Positions 9,640-17,491 of a stretch of 64,000 nucleotides of DNA are shown one piece after another. The notes beneath the pieces are model-generated. The model searched no databases. It was not told where the DNA came from and was given only the letters and a program-made list of their open reading frames with translations. Position 1 is the first letter of the stretch, and each line of letters opens with the position of its first letter. A program made the position numbers and the translations under genes. Source of the DNA: Amycolatopsis rifamycinica (GTDB lineage Bacteria > Actinomycetota > Actinomycetes > Mycobacteriales > Pseudonocardiaceae); contig NZ_JMQI01000050.1 of NCBI RefSeq assembly GCF_000695625.1, forward strand, positions 62,001 through 126,000. The letters are read 5' to 3'.

Positions 9640-9657
9640 TTGTGAAATAGTTCACAA
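9640..9657. promoter_or_regulatory. Rex operator 1 upstream of nuoA
   Basis: The site reads TTGTGAAATAGTTCACAA, an inverted repeat of TTGTGAA and TTCACAA around four central bases. It matches the established Streptomyces Rex operator pattern TGTGAACNNNTTCACA closely. It lies about 155 bp before the nuoA start. A rex gene is present at 50544-51455. Binding is inferred, not shown. Confidence 0.85.
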
Positions 9658-9672
9658 GCCACTCGTCGCGGA

Positions 9673-9688
9673 TGTGAAGGGATTCACA
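9673..9688. promoter_or_regulatory. Rex operator 2 upstream of nuoA
   Basis: The site reads TGTGAAGGGATTCACA, two perfect six-base half sites with four bases between them. It is in tandem with operator 1, about 32-33 bp centre to centre or three helical turns, which would place two Rex dimers on the same face of the DNA. Confidence 0.82.
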
Positions 9689-9943
9689 AAGCATGGGGGG
9701 AGTCTAGGACGCGACTCACACTCTTGTCCCTAGTACCCCGTGTTATAAGGGTCGCCTAAGTTCTGTCGCCATCGTTGTCACGGGTCGGCAACGCCGCGCG
9801 CGCGACCTGCGCGAAAGCCGTCCAAGATCGCGTTCCGGCCGGACAAACCGGGCGTTGACCTGTGACTTATCCCACTGACCGCACGGCCAACTTGCTAGGC
9901 CACTCGTGTGTCCGCGCGCGAAACCCGCCGTGCCCCAACGGGC

Positions 9944-10101
9944 ATCACGCGTGCTTGAAGGGGCATCACGCGTGTCTGCAGAGGCATCACGCGTGACTGA
10001 CCGGGCATCACTCCGATGCCCGCCGGATCACGCGTGATGCCCGCCGGATCACGCGTGATGCCCCGCTGGTCACGCGAGATGCCTCTGGGAGCACGTGTGG
10101 T
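9944..10101. repeat. Family B repeat array, 8 units of about 21 bp
   Basis: Units start at 9944, 9965, 9986, 10007, 10027, 10048, 10069 and 10090, so the period is 21 bp with one 20-bp step. The best copies (10027 and 10048) have the 12-bp palindrome ATCACGCGTGAT followed by GCC. In the first four units GGC or GGGC precedes the core, and in the last four GCC follows it, so the array is itself roughly mirror-symmetric around 10010. The array ends 68 bp beyond the menJ stop. There are no variable spacers, so it is not CRISPR. Confidence 0.85.
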
Positions 10102-10135
10102 GCCCCGGAGCGCGCGGGGGGGCCAGGCCGGGCGA

Positions 10136-10161
10136 GCGGCACTTTCACGTGAAAGTGCCGC
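10136..10161. repeat. Family A palindrome after menJ
   Basis: A perfect 26-bp palindrome with core CACTTTCACGTGAAAGTG at 10140-10157 begins 8 bp past the menJ stop. It could fold as a long hairpin in the mRNA and end transcription, but no U-tract follows. The same core occurs seven more times in the window. Confidence 0.85.
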
Positions 10162-10168
10162 TTTGGGG

Positions 10169-11455
10169 TCAGCGCGGGCTGGGCGTCACCTTCGCCAGCG
10201 CTGCGATGAGGCGGTCGACGGCGTCGCCGCCCTTGGCGTCGTAGCAGCCTGAGAGGCCCTTGTAGACCAGCGGGAGGAGCTTGTTGACGCGCAGGCCGTA
10301 CTTGGTGCACGCGTGCATGATCTTCGGCTTGCCGATGATCTTCGCGAAGACGTTGCCCAGCGCGTAGTAGCCGCCCATCAGCTCGCCGACCGCGCGCGGG
10401 TACGCCTCCAGGGCCCGCTCCCGCGAAGGGCCTTCGCGCCGGGCCAGAGCCTGCACGACGACCTCCGCGGCGATCTGCGCGGACTCCATCGCCGCCGAGA
10501 TGCCTTCGCCGTTGAACGGGCTGACCATGCCGCCCGCGTCGCCGAGCAGCAGGAGGCCGTCGCGGTAGTGCGGGGTGCGGTTGAAGCCCATCGGGAGGCC
10601 GGCGCCGCCGACCTTGCCGATCGCGTTCTCCTCGCGGTAGCCCCACTCCTCCGGCGTCCCGTCGAGCCACTGGCGCAGCAGGGCGCGGTAGTCGGTGTTC
10701 CGGAACGAGGCCGACGTCGAGAGCATGCCGAGGCCGACGTTCACCGTGCCGTCGCCGAGCGGGAACGCCCAGCCGTAGCCCGGCAGCAGCTTCGGGTCCC
10801 GCGGGTCGGAGTGGTCCCACAGCTCGAGGTGGCCCTCGATGAACGGGTCGTCGTGGCGCGGGCTCTTGTAGTACTGGCGCACCGCGACACCCATCGGGCG
10901 CTTCTCGTTCTTCTGGATGCCGACGCTCAGCGCGAGCCGCGCGGACACGCCGTCGCAGGCCAGGACCAGCGGCGCGTAGTACTTCACCGGCGTCCGCTCC
11001 GGGCCGACCTTCGCCTCGACGCCGACCACGCGGCCGCCCGCGTTGGTGATCGCGCTGGTGACGGTGGTGCGCTCGTACAGCCGCGCGCCCGCCTTCACGG
11101 CGAGCTTCGCGAGCAGGTCGTCGAAGTCGTGGCGGGTGCGGGAAACGCCGTACGGCGGGTAGCTCGTCAGGTCCGGCCAGTCGAGCTCCAGCGTGAGGTC
11201 GCCGGTGAGGATCCGCAGGCCGCGGCTGTGCACCCAGCCCGCGTCCTCGCTCGTGTCGATGCCGAGGTCGATCAGCTGCTTGACGCCGCGCGGGGTCAGG
11301 CCGTCGCCGCAGACCTTCTCGCGGGGGAACTCGGTCTTCTCCAGCAGGAGGACGTCGACGCCCGCGCGGGCCAGGTAGGTGGCCACGGTGGAACCGGCGG
11401 GTCCGGCGCCGACGACGATGACTTCGGCGTCCTGGTCTGCGGTGCGTCGCGTCAT
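10169..11455 (-). CDS. menJ: Menaquinone reductase (geranylgeranyl reductase family)
   Basis: MenJ is an FAD enzyme that saturates one isoprene unit of the menaquinone tail. The 428-residue protein has the N-terminal dinucleotide motif VVGAGPAGSTVATYLARAG near residue 16, the EKVCGDGLTP segment near residue 45, and the second FAD motif LLLGDAGGMVSPFNGEG near residue 300. Length and neighbours (menG 10 bp upstream in the same direction) match the M. tuberculosis menG-menJ locus. Other members of this family reduce chlorophyll or archaeal lipids, so the MenJ assignment leans on context. Confidence 0.88.
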   Translation of the reverse strand: MTRRTADQDAEVIVVGAGPAGSTVATYLARAGVDVLLLEKTEFPREKVCGDGLTPRGVKQLIDLGIDTSEDAGWVHSRGLRILTGDLTLELDWPDLTSYPPYGVSRTRHDFDDLLAKLAVKAGARLYERTTVTSAITNAGGRVVGVEAKVGPERTPVKYYAPLVLACDGVSARLALSVGIQKNEKRPMGVAVRQYYKSPRHDDPFIEGHLELWDHSDPRDPKLLPGYGWAFPLGDGTVNVGLGMLSTSASFRNTDYRALLRQWLDGTPEEWGYREENAIGKVGGAGLPMGFNRTPHYRDGLLLLGDAGGMVSPFNGEGISAAMESAQIAAEVVVQALARREGPSRERALEAYPRAVGELMGGYYALGNVFAKIIGKPKIMHACTKYGLRVNKLLPLVYKGLSGCYDAKGGDAVDRLIAALAKVTPSPR

Positions 11456-11465
11456 AGGCGCGAGT

Positions 11466-12155
11466 TTAGGCAGGCTTTCGCGCGCGGTGGATCGCCACGA
11501 CCCCGAATGTGAGGTTCAACCACTCGACGTCGGTCCAGCCCGCGCTCGCGATGATCTCGCCGAGGGTGCGCTGGTCGGGCCAGGTCAGCATGGATTCGGC
11601 CAGGTACTGGTACGCCTCCGGGTTCGACGACGTCCGGCTGCCGACCCAGGTCAGCAGCTTGAGGACGAAGTTCCGGTGGACGAACCGGATCGGCGCGAAC
11701 GGCGGCGTCGAGACCTCGCAGATCACCAGGCGGCCGCCCGGCTTGACCACCCGGGCGATCTCGGTGAGCGCGGCCTTCGGGTCGACGAAGTTGCGCAGGG
11801 CGAGCGAGATCGTCACGGCGTCGAAGCTCTCGTCGGCGAACGGCAGGTGCAGCGCGTCCGCGGCGACCATCGGGACCTTGCGGTGCAGCCCGGCGCGCAG
11901 CATGCCGAACGAGAAGTCCGCGGCCAGGCACCAGGCGCCCCCGCGGGCGTACTCGACGGTCGAGACGCCGGTGCCGGCCGCGAGGTCCAGGACCTTTTCG
12001 CCGCGGCGGGCGTCGAGGACGCGGGCGGTCGTGGTGCGCCAGCGGCGGTCGAAGCCGAAGGTCATGAACGAGTTCGCCCGGTCGTACCCGTCCGCGACGC
12101 CGTCGAACATCGCGGCGACTTCGTGCGGATCCTTGTCCAGGCTTGCGCGTGACAT
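11466..12155 (-). CDS. menG: Demethylmenaquinone methyltransferase
   Basis: MenG (UbiE family) makes the last ring methylation of menaquinone with S-adenosylmethionine. The 229-residue protein contains the SAM-binding motif VLDLAAGTGVSTVEYA near residue 54, the family segment MFDGVADGYDRAN near residue 16, and LALRNFVDPKAALTEIARVVKPGG near residue 118 in two parts. It starts at an ATG and runs directly into menJ, so the two are likely co-transcribed. Confidence 0.95.
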   Translation of the reverse strand: MSRASLDKDPHEVAAMFDGVADGYDRANSFMTFGFDRRWRTTTARVLDARRGEKVLDLAAGTGVSTVEYARGGAWCLAADFSFGMLRAGLHRKVPMVAADALHLPFADESFDAVTISLALRNFVDPKAALTEIARVVKPGGRLVICEVSTPPFAPIRFVHRNFVLKLLTWVGSRTSSNPEAYQYLAESMLTWPDQRTLGEIIASAGWTDVEWLNLTFGVVAIHRARKPA

Positions 12156-12209
12156 GACTCGAATCTAGACGCCGGGCGCAGCTCGCCCGTCGAGGGTCGC
12201 GGTGGCCGG

Positions 12210-12249
12210 GCAAATCCGCAGCAAAGCGGTGGCAAAGTAACAGCAAAGC
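12210..12249 (+). promoter_or_regulatory. Four 11-bp direct repeats, candidate SARP operator
   Basis: The heptamers GCAAATC, GCAAAGC, GCAAAGT and GCAAAGC begin at 12210, 12221, 12232 and 12243, exactly 11 bp apart. SARP regulators are known to bind direct heptamer repeats with 11-bp periodicity placed about 8 bp upstream of a -10 element. Here a possible -10, CAGTGT, begins at 12259, nine bases after the last heptamer. The downstream gene is the secreted protein at 12313, and a small SARP gene faces it from the other side. Confidence 0.65.
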
Positions 12250-12312
12250 CGACCTCGGCAGTGTCTTCCTCACGGCAGGCGAACAGCCGGCCCCCGAGAA
12301 AGGCACTACGAG

Positions 12313-12687
12313 ATGAGCTTCGTCAAGAAGGCGGCGGCCGTGGCCGCGCTGACCGGCGCCGTCGTCGGTGGTTCCCTGATCAGCTCGGCTCCCGCGATGG
12401 CGGGCACCGACGGTGTGGTGACGATCCAGGGCACCTGCGGTGACAAGTTCAGCCCCTCGGTCGGCGGTGGCTCCGCCGCGTGGACGATCACCTGCACCAG
12501 CGGCAAGGTCGCGGTCAACGGCTGGGTGAAGGACACCGACGCCGACGGCAAGGCCGCCGAGGTCTACGGCACCTGGGAGGACGGCACCAACTTCGGCACC
12601 GTCCGCGCCGGCGGCGAGGGCACGAAGAAGGAGTTCAACAAGACCCACGCCGGCTCGCACGTGTACCTCTACCTGCGCGTCATCTGA
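12313..12687 (+). CDS. Small secreted protein, function unknown
   Basis: I do not recognise a family. The 124-residue protein has a clear Sec signal peptide (SFVKKAAAVAALTGAVVGG then SAPAMA, cleavage near residue 30) and a mature part of about 94 residues rich in Gly, Thr and Lys. It has only two cysteines (GTCGDK and TITCTSG), which could form one disulfide. The ATG is preceded by GAGAAAGG. The gene ends 8 bp inside the convergent SARP gene. Four 11-bp direct repeats upstream suggest control by that SARP. Confidence 0.85.
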   Translation: MSFVKKAAAVAALTGAVVGGSLISSAPAMAGTDGVVTIQGTCGDKFSPSVGGGSAAWTITCTSGKVAVNGWVKDTDADGKAAEVYGTWEDGTNFGTVRAGGEGTKKEFNKTHAGSHVYLYLRVI

Positions 12688-13441
12688 TCCCGCCGGACGG
12701 GCCCGGTGCCGCGCGGGCGCCGGGCCCGTCCGCCAGGATCCGCCGTTCGAGGTCGCGCAGCGCGCGGCCCGGTTCCAGGCCGAGCTGCCGGACCAGCACC
12801 CGGCGGGCGCGGCGGTAGGCCTCCAGGGCCTCCGCGCGCCGCCCGTCCAGCGACAGCGCCATCACCAGCAGGTAGTGCAGCCGCTCGCGCAGCGGGTACC
12901 GCCGCACCAGCCCGGTCAGCTCGGCCACCACCGCGGCGTGCCGGCCGAGGTCCAGTTCGGCCTGGTGCAGCTGTTCGAACAGGGCCAGGCGGCGCTCGGT
13001 CAGCCGCAGCACCTCGTCCGCGAGGACCGGGACGTCCAGCCCGCCGTAGGGCGTGCCGTGCCACAGCCCGAGCGCCTCCCGGATCAGCGCGGTCCGCTCG
13101 GCGGGCCGCGGTTCCGCCGCCGCCCGCACCGCGAGCGCCTCGAAGCGCTCGGCGTCCAGTTCCCCGGGCCGCACGACGAGCCGGTAGCCGCCGTGCCCGG
13201 AGTCCAGCCGCTCGCGTTCGGGCAGCGCGGACCGCAGCTTGTGCACGTGCCAGTGCAGTTTCCGCGCCGCGCGCCGGTCAGGATCGCCGTCCCACAGCAC
13301 GTCGGCGAGCACGTCGGCGCGGACGAAGTGGTTGGCGTCGGCCAGGAGCACGCCGAGCAGGGTGCGCCGCAGCCGTCCGGGCACGGGGATCGCCCGTGCG
13401 CCGGCCACCAGGGTGATCGGACCCAGAACCTCGAACTCCAC
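12680..13441 (-). CDS. Small SARP-family transcriptional activator
   Basis: This 253-residue protein has the two-domain form of short SARPs such as ActII-ORF4: an OmpR-type winged helix (residues 1-95, starting MEFEVLGPITLVAG, with LLGVLLADANHFV) followed by a bacterial transcriptional activation domain of TPR-like helices (about 100-240). The start is a GTG at 13441 with GGAGGAGG upstream. There is no ATPase or TPR extension. SARPs usually activate secondary-metabolite genes, but none are adjacent; the nearest candidate site is upstream of the convergent secreted-protein gene, whose 3' end it overlaps by 8 bp. Confidence 0.9.
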   Translation of the reverse strand: MEFEVLGPITLVAGARAIPVPGRLRRTLLGVLLADANHFVRADVLADVLWDGDPDRRAARKLHWHVHKLRSALPERERLDSGHGGYRLVVRPGELDAERFEALAVRAAAEPRPAERTALIREALGLWHGTPYGGLDVPVLADEVLRLTERRLALFEQLHQAELDLGRHAAVVAELTGLVRRYPLRERLHYLLVMALSLDGRRAEALEAYRRARRVLVRQLGLEPGRALRDLERRILADGPGARAAPGPSGGIR

Positions 13442-13512
13442 CGGACTGTCCCCCTCCTCCGTCGAGAAGTTGACCTTGATCAGCCGGCGTACAAATCGCG
13501 TACAGAGCGGGC

Positions 13513-14616
13513 TCAGCCGTGGGTGGCCAGCATCCCGGCAACGGCCGCGGGCCAGGTGAACTCCTCGGCGCGGGCCCGCGCGGCCGCCCGCCGCAGGTCC
13601 TCCGGGCAGCCGAGCAGGTCGGTCACGGCGGCGGCGAACGCGGGCGCGTGGTCGTCGACCGCCGCCCCGCAGCCCGGCCGCACGATCTCCCGCAGCGCCG
13701 AGGACGCCGAGACGACCACCGGCGTCCCGGACGCCAGCGCTTCCAGGGCCGCGAGGCCGAACGTCTCGTGCGGACCGGGCGCGAGGGAGACGTCCGCGCT
13801 GGCCAGCAGCCGGGCGACGTCGCCACGGCCCGGCAGGAATCCCAGGAACGTCACCGGCAGGCCGCGCGCCCGGCGTTCGAGGGCCCGCCGCCGCGGCCCG
13901 TCGCCCGCCACCACCAGCCGCACGCGCGCCCCGGCCTCCGTCAGCTCGGCGACGGTGTCCACGCTGCGCTCCACGTGCTTTTCCGGCGATAAGCGTCCAC
14001 AATGGACCAGCAGGGCGTCGGCGCCGGAGATGAGCCCGGCGCGCCAGCCGTCGTCGCGCATCGCGGGCCGGAACGTCGTGAGGTCGACGCCGAGCGGGAC
14101 GCGGCGGACGTTCGGCGCGGCGATCCGGTCGAACTCCGCGCGGGCGAACGCCGTCGTGCAGACGACCGTGTCGTAGCTCGCGGCCATCCGCCGGTTCGCG
14201 GCGTCGGCGACGCGGCGGGCCATCGGCGCGGGCAGCAGGAACTGCTCCAGCAGGCGGTCCAGGCGCTCGTGGGAGATGACCGTGCTCGGCACGCCGTGGC
14301 GGCTCGCCCAGCCGCCCATCCCCCGCAGCGTCAGCCGGTCGGACACCTCCAGCCGGTCGGGCTCGAGCTTCCGCAGCACCGCGCGGACGCGGTGCGGGTC
14401 GACGGCGCGGTAGCCGCCGGTGCCCGGGATCCGCGGCGCCGGCAGGGTGAACCGGCGCACGCCGGTCGGCAGGACCTCGTCGGCGTACCGGCGGCCGGGC
14501 ACCACGAGCGTCACCTCGTGCCCGCTCGTGACGTACCCGGCGCCGAGGTGGTGCAGCGCCGTCCGCAGCCCGCCCGAGCGCGGGCCGTAGAAGTTCGCGA
14601 GCTGGACGATGTGCAC
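13513..14616 (-). CDS. GT4-type glycosyltransferase
   Basis: This is a 367-residue GT-B glycosyltransferase. The N-terminal domain begins MHIVQLANFYGPRSGGLRT, a GT4 donor-retaining pattern, and the C-terminal domain has HCGRLSPEKHVE near residue 212 and the E-x7-E motif GPHETFGLAALEALASG near residue 286. The start is a GTG one base after the mgtA-like stop, so they form one operon. By family and neighbour it may act on mannolipid or lipoglycan precursors, but acceptor and donor cannot be told from sequence. Confidence 0.88.
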   Translation of the reverse strand: MHIVQLANFYGPRSGGLRTALHHLGAGYVTSGHEVTLVVPGRRYADEVLPTGVRRFTLPAPRIPGTGGYRAVDPHRVRAVLRKLEPDRLEVSDRLTLRGMGGWASRHGVPSTVISHERLDRLLEQFLLPAPMARRVADAANRRMAASYDTVVCTTAFARAEFDRIAAPNVRRVPLGVDLTTFRPAMRDDGWRAGLISGADALLVHCGRLSPEKHVERSVDTVAELTEAGARVRLVVAGDGPRRRALERRARGLPVTFLGFLPGRGDVARLLASADVSLAPGPHETFGLAALEALASGTPVVVSASSALREIVRPGCGAAVDDHAPAFAAAVTDLLGCPEDLRRAAARARAEEFTWPAAVAGMLATHG

Positions 14617-14617
14617 G

Positions 14618-15736
14618 TCAGGCCGCGCGGGCGGCCGGGCCCCGCACGGCTTCGTAGTGCCCGACCAGCTCGTGGCAGACGGCGGACCAGGTGCGGCCCA
14701 GCACCACCTTGCGCGCCTTCTCGCCGAGCCTCGCGCGCAACGCGGCGTCCCGGAGGGCGTCGACCTTCTCGACAAGCGCCGGGCCGAACCGCTCGCGGTC
14801 CGCCGGCAGCAGATAGCCGGTGCGGCCGGGCAGGACGAGGTCCTTCGGGCCGCCGGCGTCCGGGGCGAGCACCGGCAGCCCGGAGGCCATCGCCTCCTGC
14901 ACCGCCTGGCAGAACGTCTCGTGCGGTCCTGTGTGGACGAAGACGTCGAGGCTCGCGTACGCCTTCGAGAGGTCTTCGCCGTACTTCGCGCCGAGGAAGG
15001 CCGCGCCGGGCAGCTGCTCCCTGAGGGGTTCGAGCTCCGGCCCGTCGCCGACGACGACCACCCGGACACCCGGCAGCCCGGCGAGCGCGGCCAGCCGGTC
15101 GACCTCCTTCTCCGGCGCCAGGCGGCCGACGAACCCGACGAGCAGTTCGCCGTCCGGGGCCAGCTCGGCCCGCAGCGCCGGGTCGGCGTGCGCCGGGGAG
15201 AACCGGTCGATGTCGACGCCGCGGGCCCACCGGTGCACCCGCGGGACGCCGTGCCGCCGCAGCTGCTCGACGGAGTCGCTGGAGGGCGCGAGCGTCCGGT
15301 CGGCGCGCGAGTGCAGCCGCCGCACCCACCGCCACGCGGCGCGGGCGGCGATGCCGAAGCCGTACGCGGCGGCGAACCCGGCGATGTCGGTCTGGTAGAC
15401 GGCGATCGAGGGGACGCGCAGCCGTCTCGCGGCGGCGAGCCCGCGCGCGCCGACGACGAACGGCGAGGCCAGGTGCACGACGTCCGGACCGAACGCGGCC
15501 AGCGCGTTCAGCACCGTGCGCGTCGGCAGGCCGATCGGCAGGGAGCTGACCCCGGGGACGTCGAGCGCGGGGATCCGGACCACCGGGGCGCCGCGGTAGG
15601 AGTCCGGGCCCGGGCCGGGGGCGATGATCAGCACGTCGTGCGCGCGTTCGCGCAGGTGCTCGACGACCCGCAGGACGGAGTTGGTCACGCCGTTCACCTG
15701 GGGCAGGAAACTTTCGGTGACTATGGCGACTCGCAC
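14618..15736 (-). CDS. mgtA: MgtA-like GDP-mannose glycosyltransferase
   Basis: This 372-residue GT4 enzyme begins MRVAIVTESFLPQVNGVTNSV, the typical start of the PimB'/MgtA group that transfers mannose from GDP-mannose to glucuronosyl-diacylglycerol or phosphatidylinositol mannosides. It contains GFVGRLAPEKEVDRL near residue 197 and the E-x7-E motif GPHETFCQAVQEAMASG near residue 268. The start is GTG. In M. tuberculosis mgtA (Rv0557) lies next to menG, as here, which supports the name. Confidence 0.8.
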   Translation of the reverse strand: MRVAIVTESFLPQVNGVTNSVLRVVEHLRERAHDVLIIAPGPGPDSYRGAPVVRIPALDVPGVSSLPIGLPTRTVLNALAAFGPDVVHLASPFVVGARGLAAARRLRVPSIAVYQTDIAGFAAAYGFGIAARAAWRWVRRLHSRADRTLAPSSDSVEQLRRHGVPRVHRWARGVDIDRFSPAHADPALRAELAPDGELLVGFVGRLAPEKEVDRLAALAGLPGVRVVVVGDGPELEPLREQLPGAAFLGAKYGEDLSKAYASLDVFVHTGPHETFCQAVQEAMASGLPVLAPDAGGPKDLVLPGRTGYLLPADRERFGPALVEKVDALRDAALRARLGEKARKVVLGRTWSAVCHELVGHYEAVRGPAARAA

Positions 15737-15865
15737 GTCTTGGACGATCGCACCCGATCCTGGCGCTGGTGTGACGTGTGAGCCAACGGTGCCGGAACAG
15801 ATCGGCTACGACATGTCATCTCAAGGTCGCGTGCCGGAAACCCGGGTGACCCAGACTAAGCAGGC

Positions 15866-16696
15866 ATGACCCTCTTGTCCTCACGGCCGCCGCGGCCCGT
15901 CGAGCCCGGCCTGCTGTCGAGGGCGCTCGAAGTGGCCGGGCGGCTGGCCAACGACGCCACCGACGTGATCACCGCGACCGCCGGCCGCGGCGCCCACCCG
16001 TCCACGCTGGACTCGCCGTTCGACTGGGTCACCGACACCGACCGGATCCTGGAGCGGCACACGCGGCGCGTGCTGACGGCGGAGTTCCCGGGCATCCCGG
16101 TGGTCGGCCACGAGTTCGGCGCCGACCACGGCGCGGACGTCGCGGAGTACCGCTGGGTGGTCGACTCGGTGGACGGCACGGCGAACTACGTGGCGGGGGT
16201 CCCGTGGTGCGCGTACAGCCTGGCGCTGGTGGACGCGGCGGGCCCGGTGGTCGGGGTGGTGGCGGACCCGTACCGCGCGCAGATCTACGCCGCGGCGCGC
16301 GGCCGGGGAGCCCGCGCGAACGGCAAGCCGATCCAGCTGACGGACCGCTGCGTGACGGCGGGAGCGCTGGTGTGCACGGAGCTGGCCCGCACGGGCCCGT
16401 GGCCGGGCATGGGCGGCTTCATCGAGCGCGCGGCGGCGGCCCACGCGGGGGTACGGGTGCTCGGGTCGGCGGCGCTGTCGATCGCCCAGGTGGCACTGGG
16501 TCACGCCGCGGCGGCGGTGCTGCACAGCTACCACGAGTGGGACGTGGCGGGCTCGGTGGCGATGGCCATCGAGGCGGGCGCGGTGGTGCTGGACAAGCAC
16601 GGCGAGGACACGGCCCTGCCGACGGACGGCCTGCTGGTGGCGGCCCCGGGGGTGGCGGACGAGGTGCTCGGCTGGTGGCAGGAGACGGCGGGCTAA
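15866..16696 (+). CDS. Inositol monophosphatase family protein
   Basis: The 276-residue protein is a Mg2+-dependent phosphatase of the inositol monophosphatase fold. The metal-site motifs are present: DWVTDTDRILE near residue 53, a glutamate in VVGHEFGAD near residue 81, DSVDGTANYVAG near residue 98, and EWDVAGSVAMAIEAGA near residue 227. The likely substrate is myo-inositol 1-phosphate, which would feed phosphatidylinositol mannosides, fitting the adjacent mannosyltransferases. The family also includes histidinol-phosphate and fructose-1,6-bisphosphatases. It is divergent from the mgtA operon. Confidence 0.88.
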   Translation: MTLLSSRPPRPVEPGLLSRALEVAGRLANDATDVITATAGRGAHPSTLDSPFDWVTDTDRILERHTRRVLTAEFPGIPVVGHEFGADHGADVAEYRWVVDSVDGTANYVAGVPWCAYSLALVDAAGPVVGVVADPYRAQIYAAARGRGARANGKPIQLTDRCVTAGALVCTELARTGPWPGMGGFIERAAAAHAGVRVLGSAALSIAQVALGHAAAAVLHSYHEWDVAGSVAMAIEAGAVVLDKHGEDTALPTDGLLVAAPGVADEVLGWWQETAG

Positions 16697-16726
16697 TCCA
16701 GTTGCGGGCGCGGTGAAGATCGAGGC

Positions 16727-17284
16727 ATGCCGGCCCTGCACACCCCACGGCTCAGGCTCGAGCCGCTGAGCGACGACCACCTGGAGCTGGAGTACGAGCT
16801 GGACTCCGACCCGGCGGTGATGCGCTACCTGACCGGCCGGGCTTCGACCCGCGAGGAGGTCTCCCGGGCGCACGCCCGCCGGATGGCCACCGCGCCCGGG
16901 TTCGGCTTCTGGATGGGCTTCGCGGGCGAGAACTTCGTCGGCTGGTGGCTCCTGCGGCCGCCGCACGGGCCGGACCAGCCGGAGGTCGAAGGCGAGGCGG
17001 AGCTGGGGTACCGGCTGCTGCGCCGCCACTGGCGGCAGGGATACGCCCGGGAAGGCTCGCTGGAGCTGATCCGGTACGGCTTCGAGGAGCTGGGCCTGAA
17101 CCGGATCTTCGCCCAGACGATGGCGGTCAACACTCCTTCCCGCGCGACGATGGCCTCCGCCGGGTTGACGTTCGCGAGGGCGTTCACCTCGGCCGCGGAG
17201 TACGACGACCCGATCGAGGGGGCGGAGGAGGGCGAGGTCGAGTACGAGATCACGCGGCGCCGCTGGCTCGAGGTGGTGGGCTGA
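16727..17284 (+). CDS. GNAT family N-acetyltransferase
   Basis: This 185-residue protein is a RimJ/RimL-type acetyltransferase. It begins MPALHTPRLRLEPLSDDH, the usual start of the group, and has the acetyl-CoA region ELGYRLLRRHWRQGYARE near residue 85 with ELGLNRIFAQTMAVN near residue 122. It lies 30 bp after the phosphatase gene on the same strand. The acetyl acceptor is unknown. Confidence 0.88.
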   Translation: MPALHTPRLRLEPLSDDHLELEYELDSDPAVMRYLTGRASTREEVSRAHARRMATAPGFGFWMGFAGENFVGWWLLRPPHGPDQPEVEGEAELGYRLLRRHWRQGYAREGSLELIRYGFEELGLNRIFAQTMAVNTPSRATMASAGLTFARAFTSAAEYDDPIEGAEEGEVEYEITRRRWLEVVG

Positions 17285-17400
17285 GTTGTCCACATCGGGT
17301 CCGGCTGTCCACAGATTCGCCGCGTCACCCGTTTGTGAAGCCACCCGCCGATAGACTGGAACAGGGCACGCCCCCCAGGGTGTGGCGGGGGAGCTCTTCG

Positions 17401-17491
17401 GGCGGTCGGCCGCCCCGGCGGTCAGCCGCCCCCGGCGATCAACCTGTCCCGGCGATCAACCTGCCCCGGCGGTCGACTGCCCCGGCGGTCA
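17401..17491. repeat. Family D repeat array, 6 units of 16-17 bp
   Basis: The heptamer GGCGGTC or GGCGATC recurs at 17401, 17417, 17434, 17451, 17468 and 17484, each within a unit like CCCGGCGATCAACCTG. The last unit runs through the stop codon of the convergent DUF3592 gene (TCA at 17489-17491), so the repeat may have grown from the gene end. The spacer carries no gene. Confidence 0.75.

Larger units (their letters stand above)
9486..10168. other. nuo upstream region and intergenic spacer
   Basis: This 683-bp stretch holds no convincing gene. From the nuoA side it contains an untranslated leader, two Rex-type operators (9640-9688), an unremarkable GC-rich spacer to about 9940, the 21-bp-period repeat array (9944-10101) and the 26-bp palindrome at 10136-10161. 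A minus-strand promoter by analogy with rex could use TTGTGA inside the proximal operator as -35, with an 18-bp spacer and a weak TGTGTT as -10; another possible -10 is TAGACT at 9701-9706. Neither is certain. Confidence 0.6.

Noticed and set aside
9944..10101. CRISPR array
   Set aside because: Units are 21 bp with no variable spacers and no cas genes are present.
17331..17345. Third Rex operator (TTTGTGAAGCC)
   Set aside because: Only one half site is present and it is not placed before a promoter.
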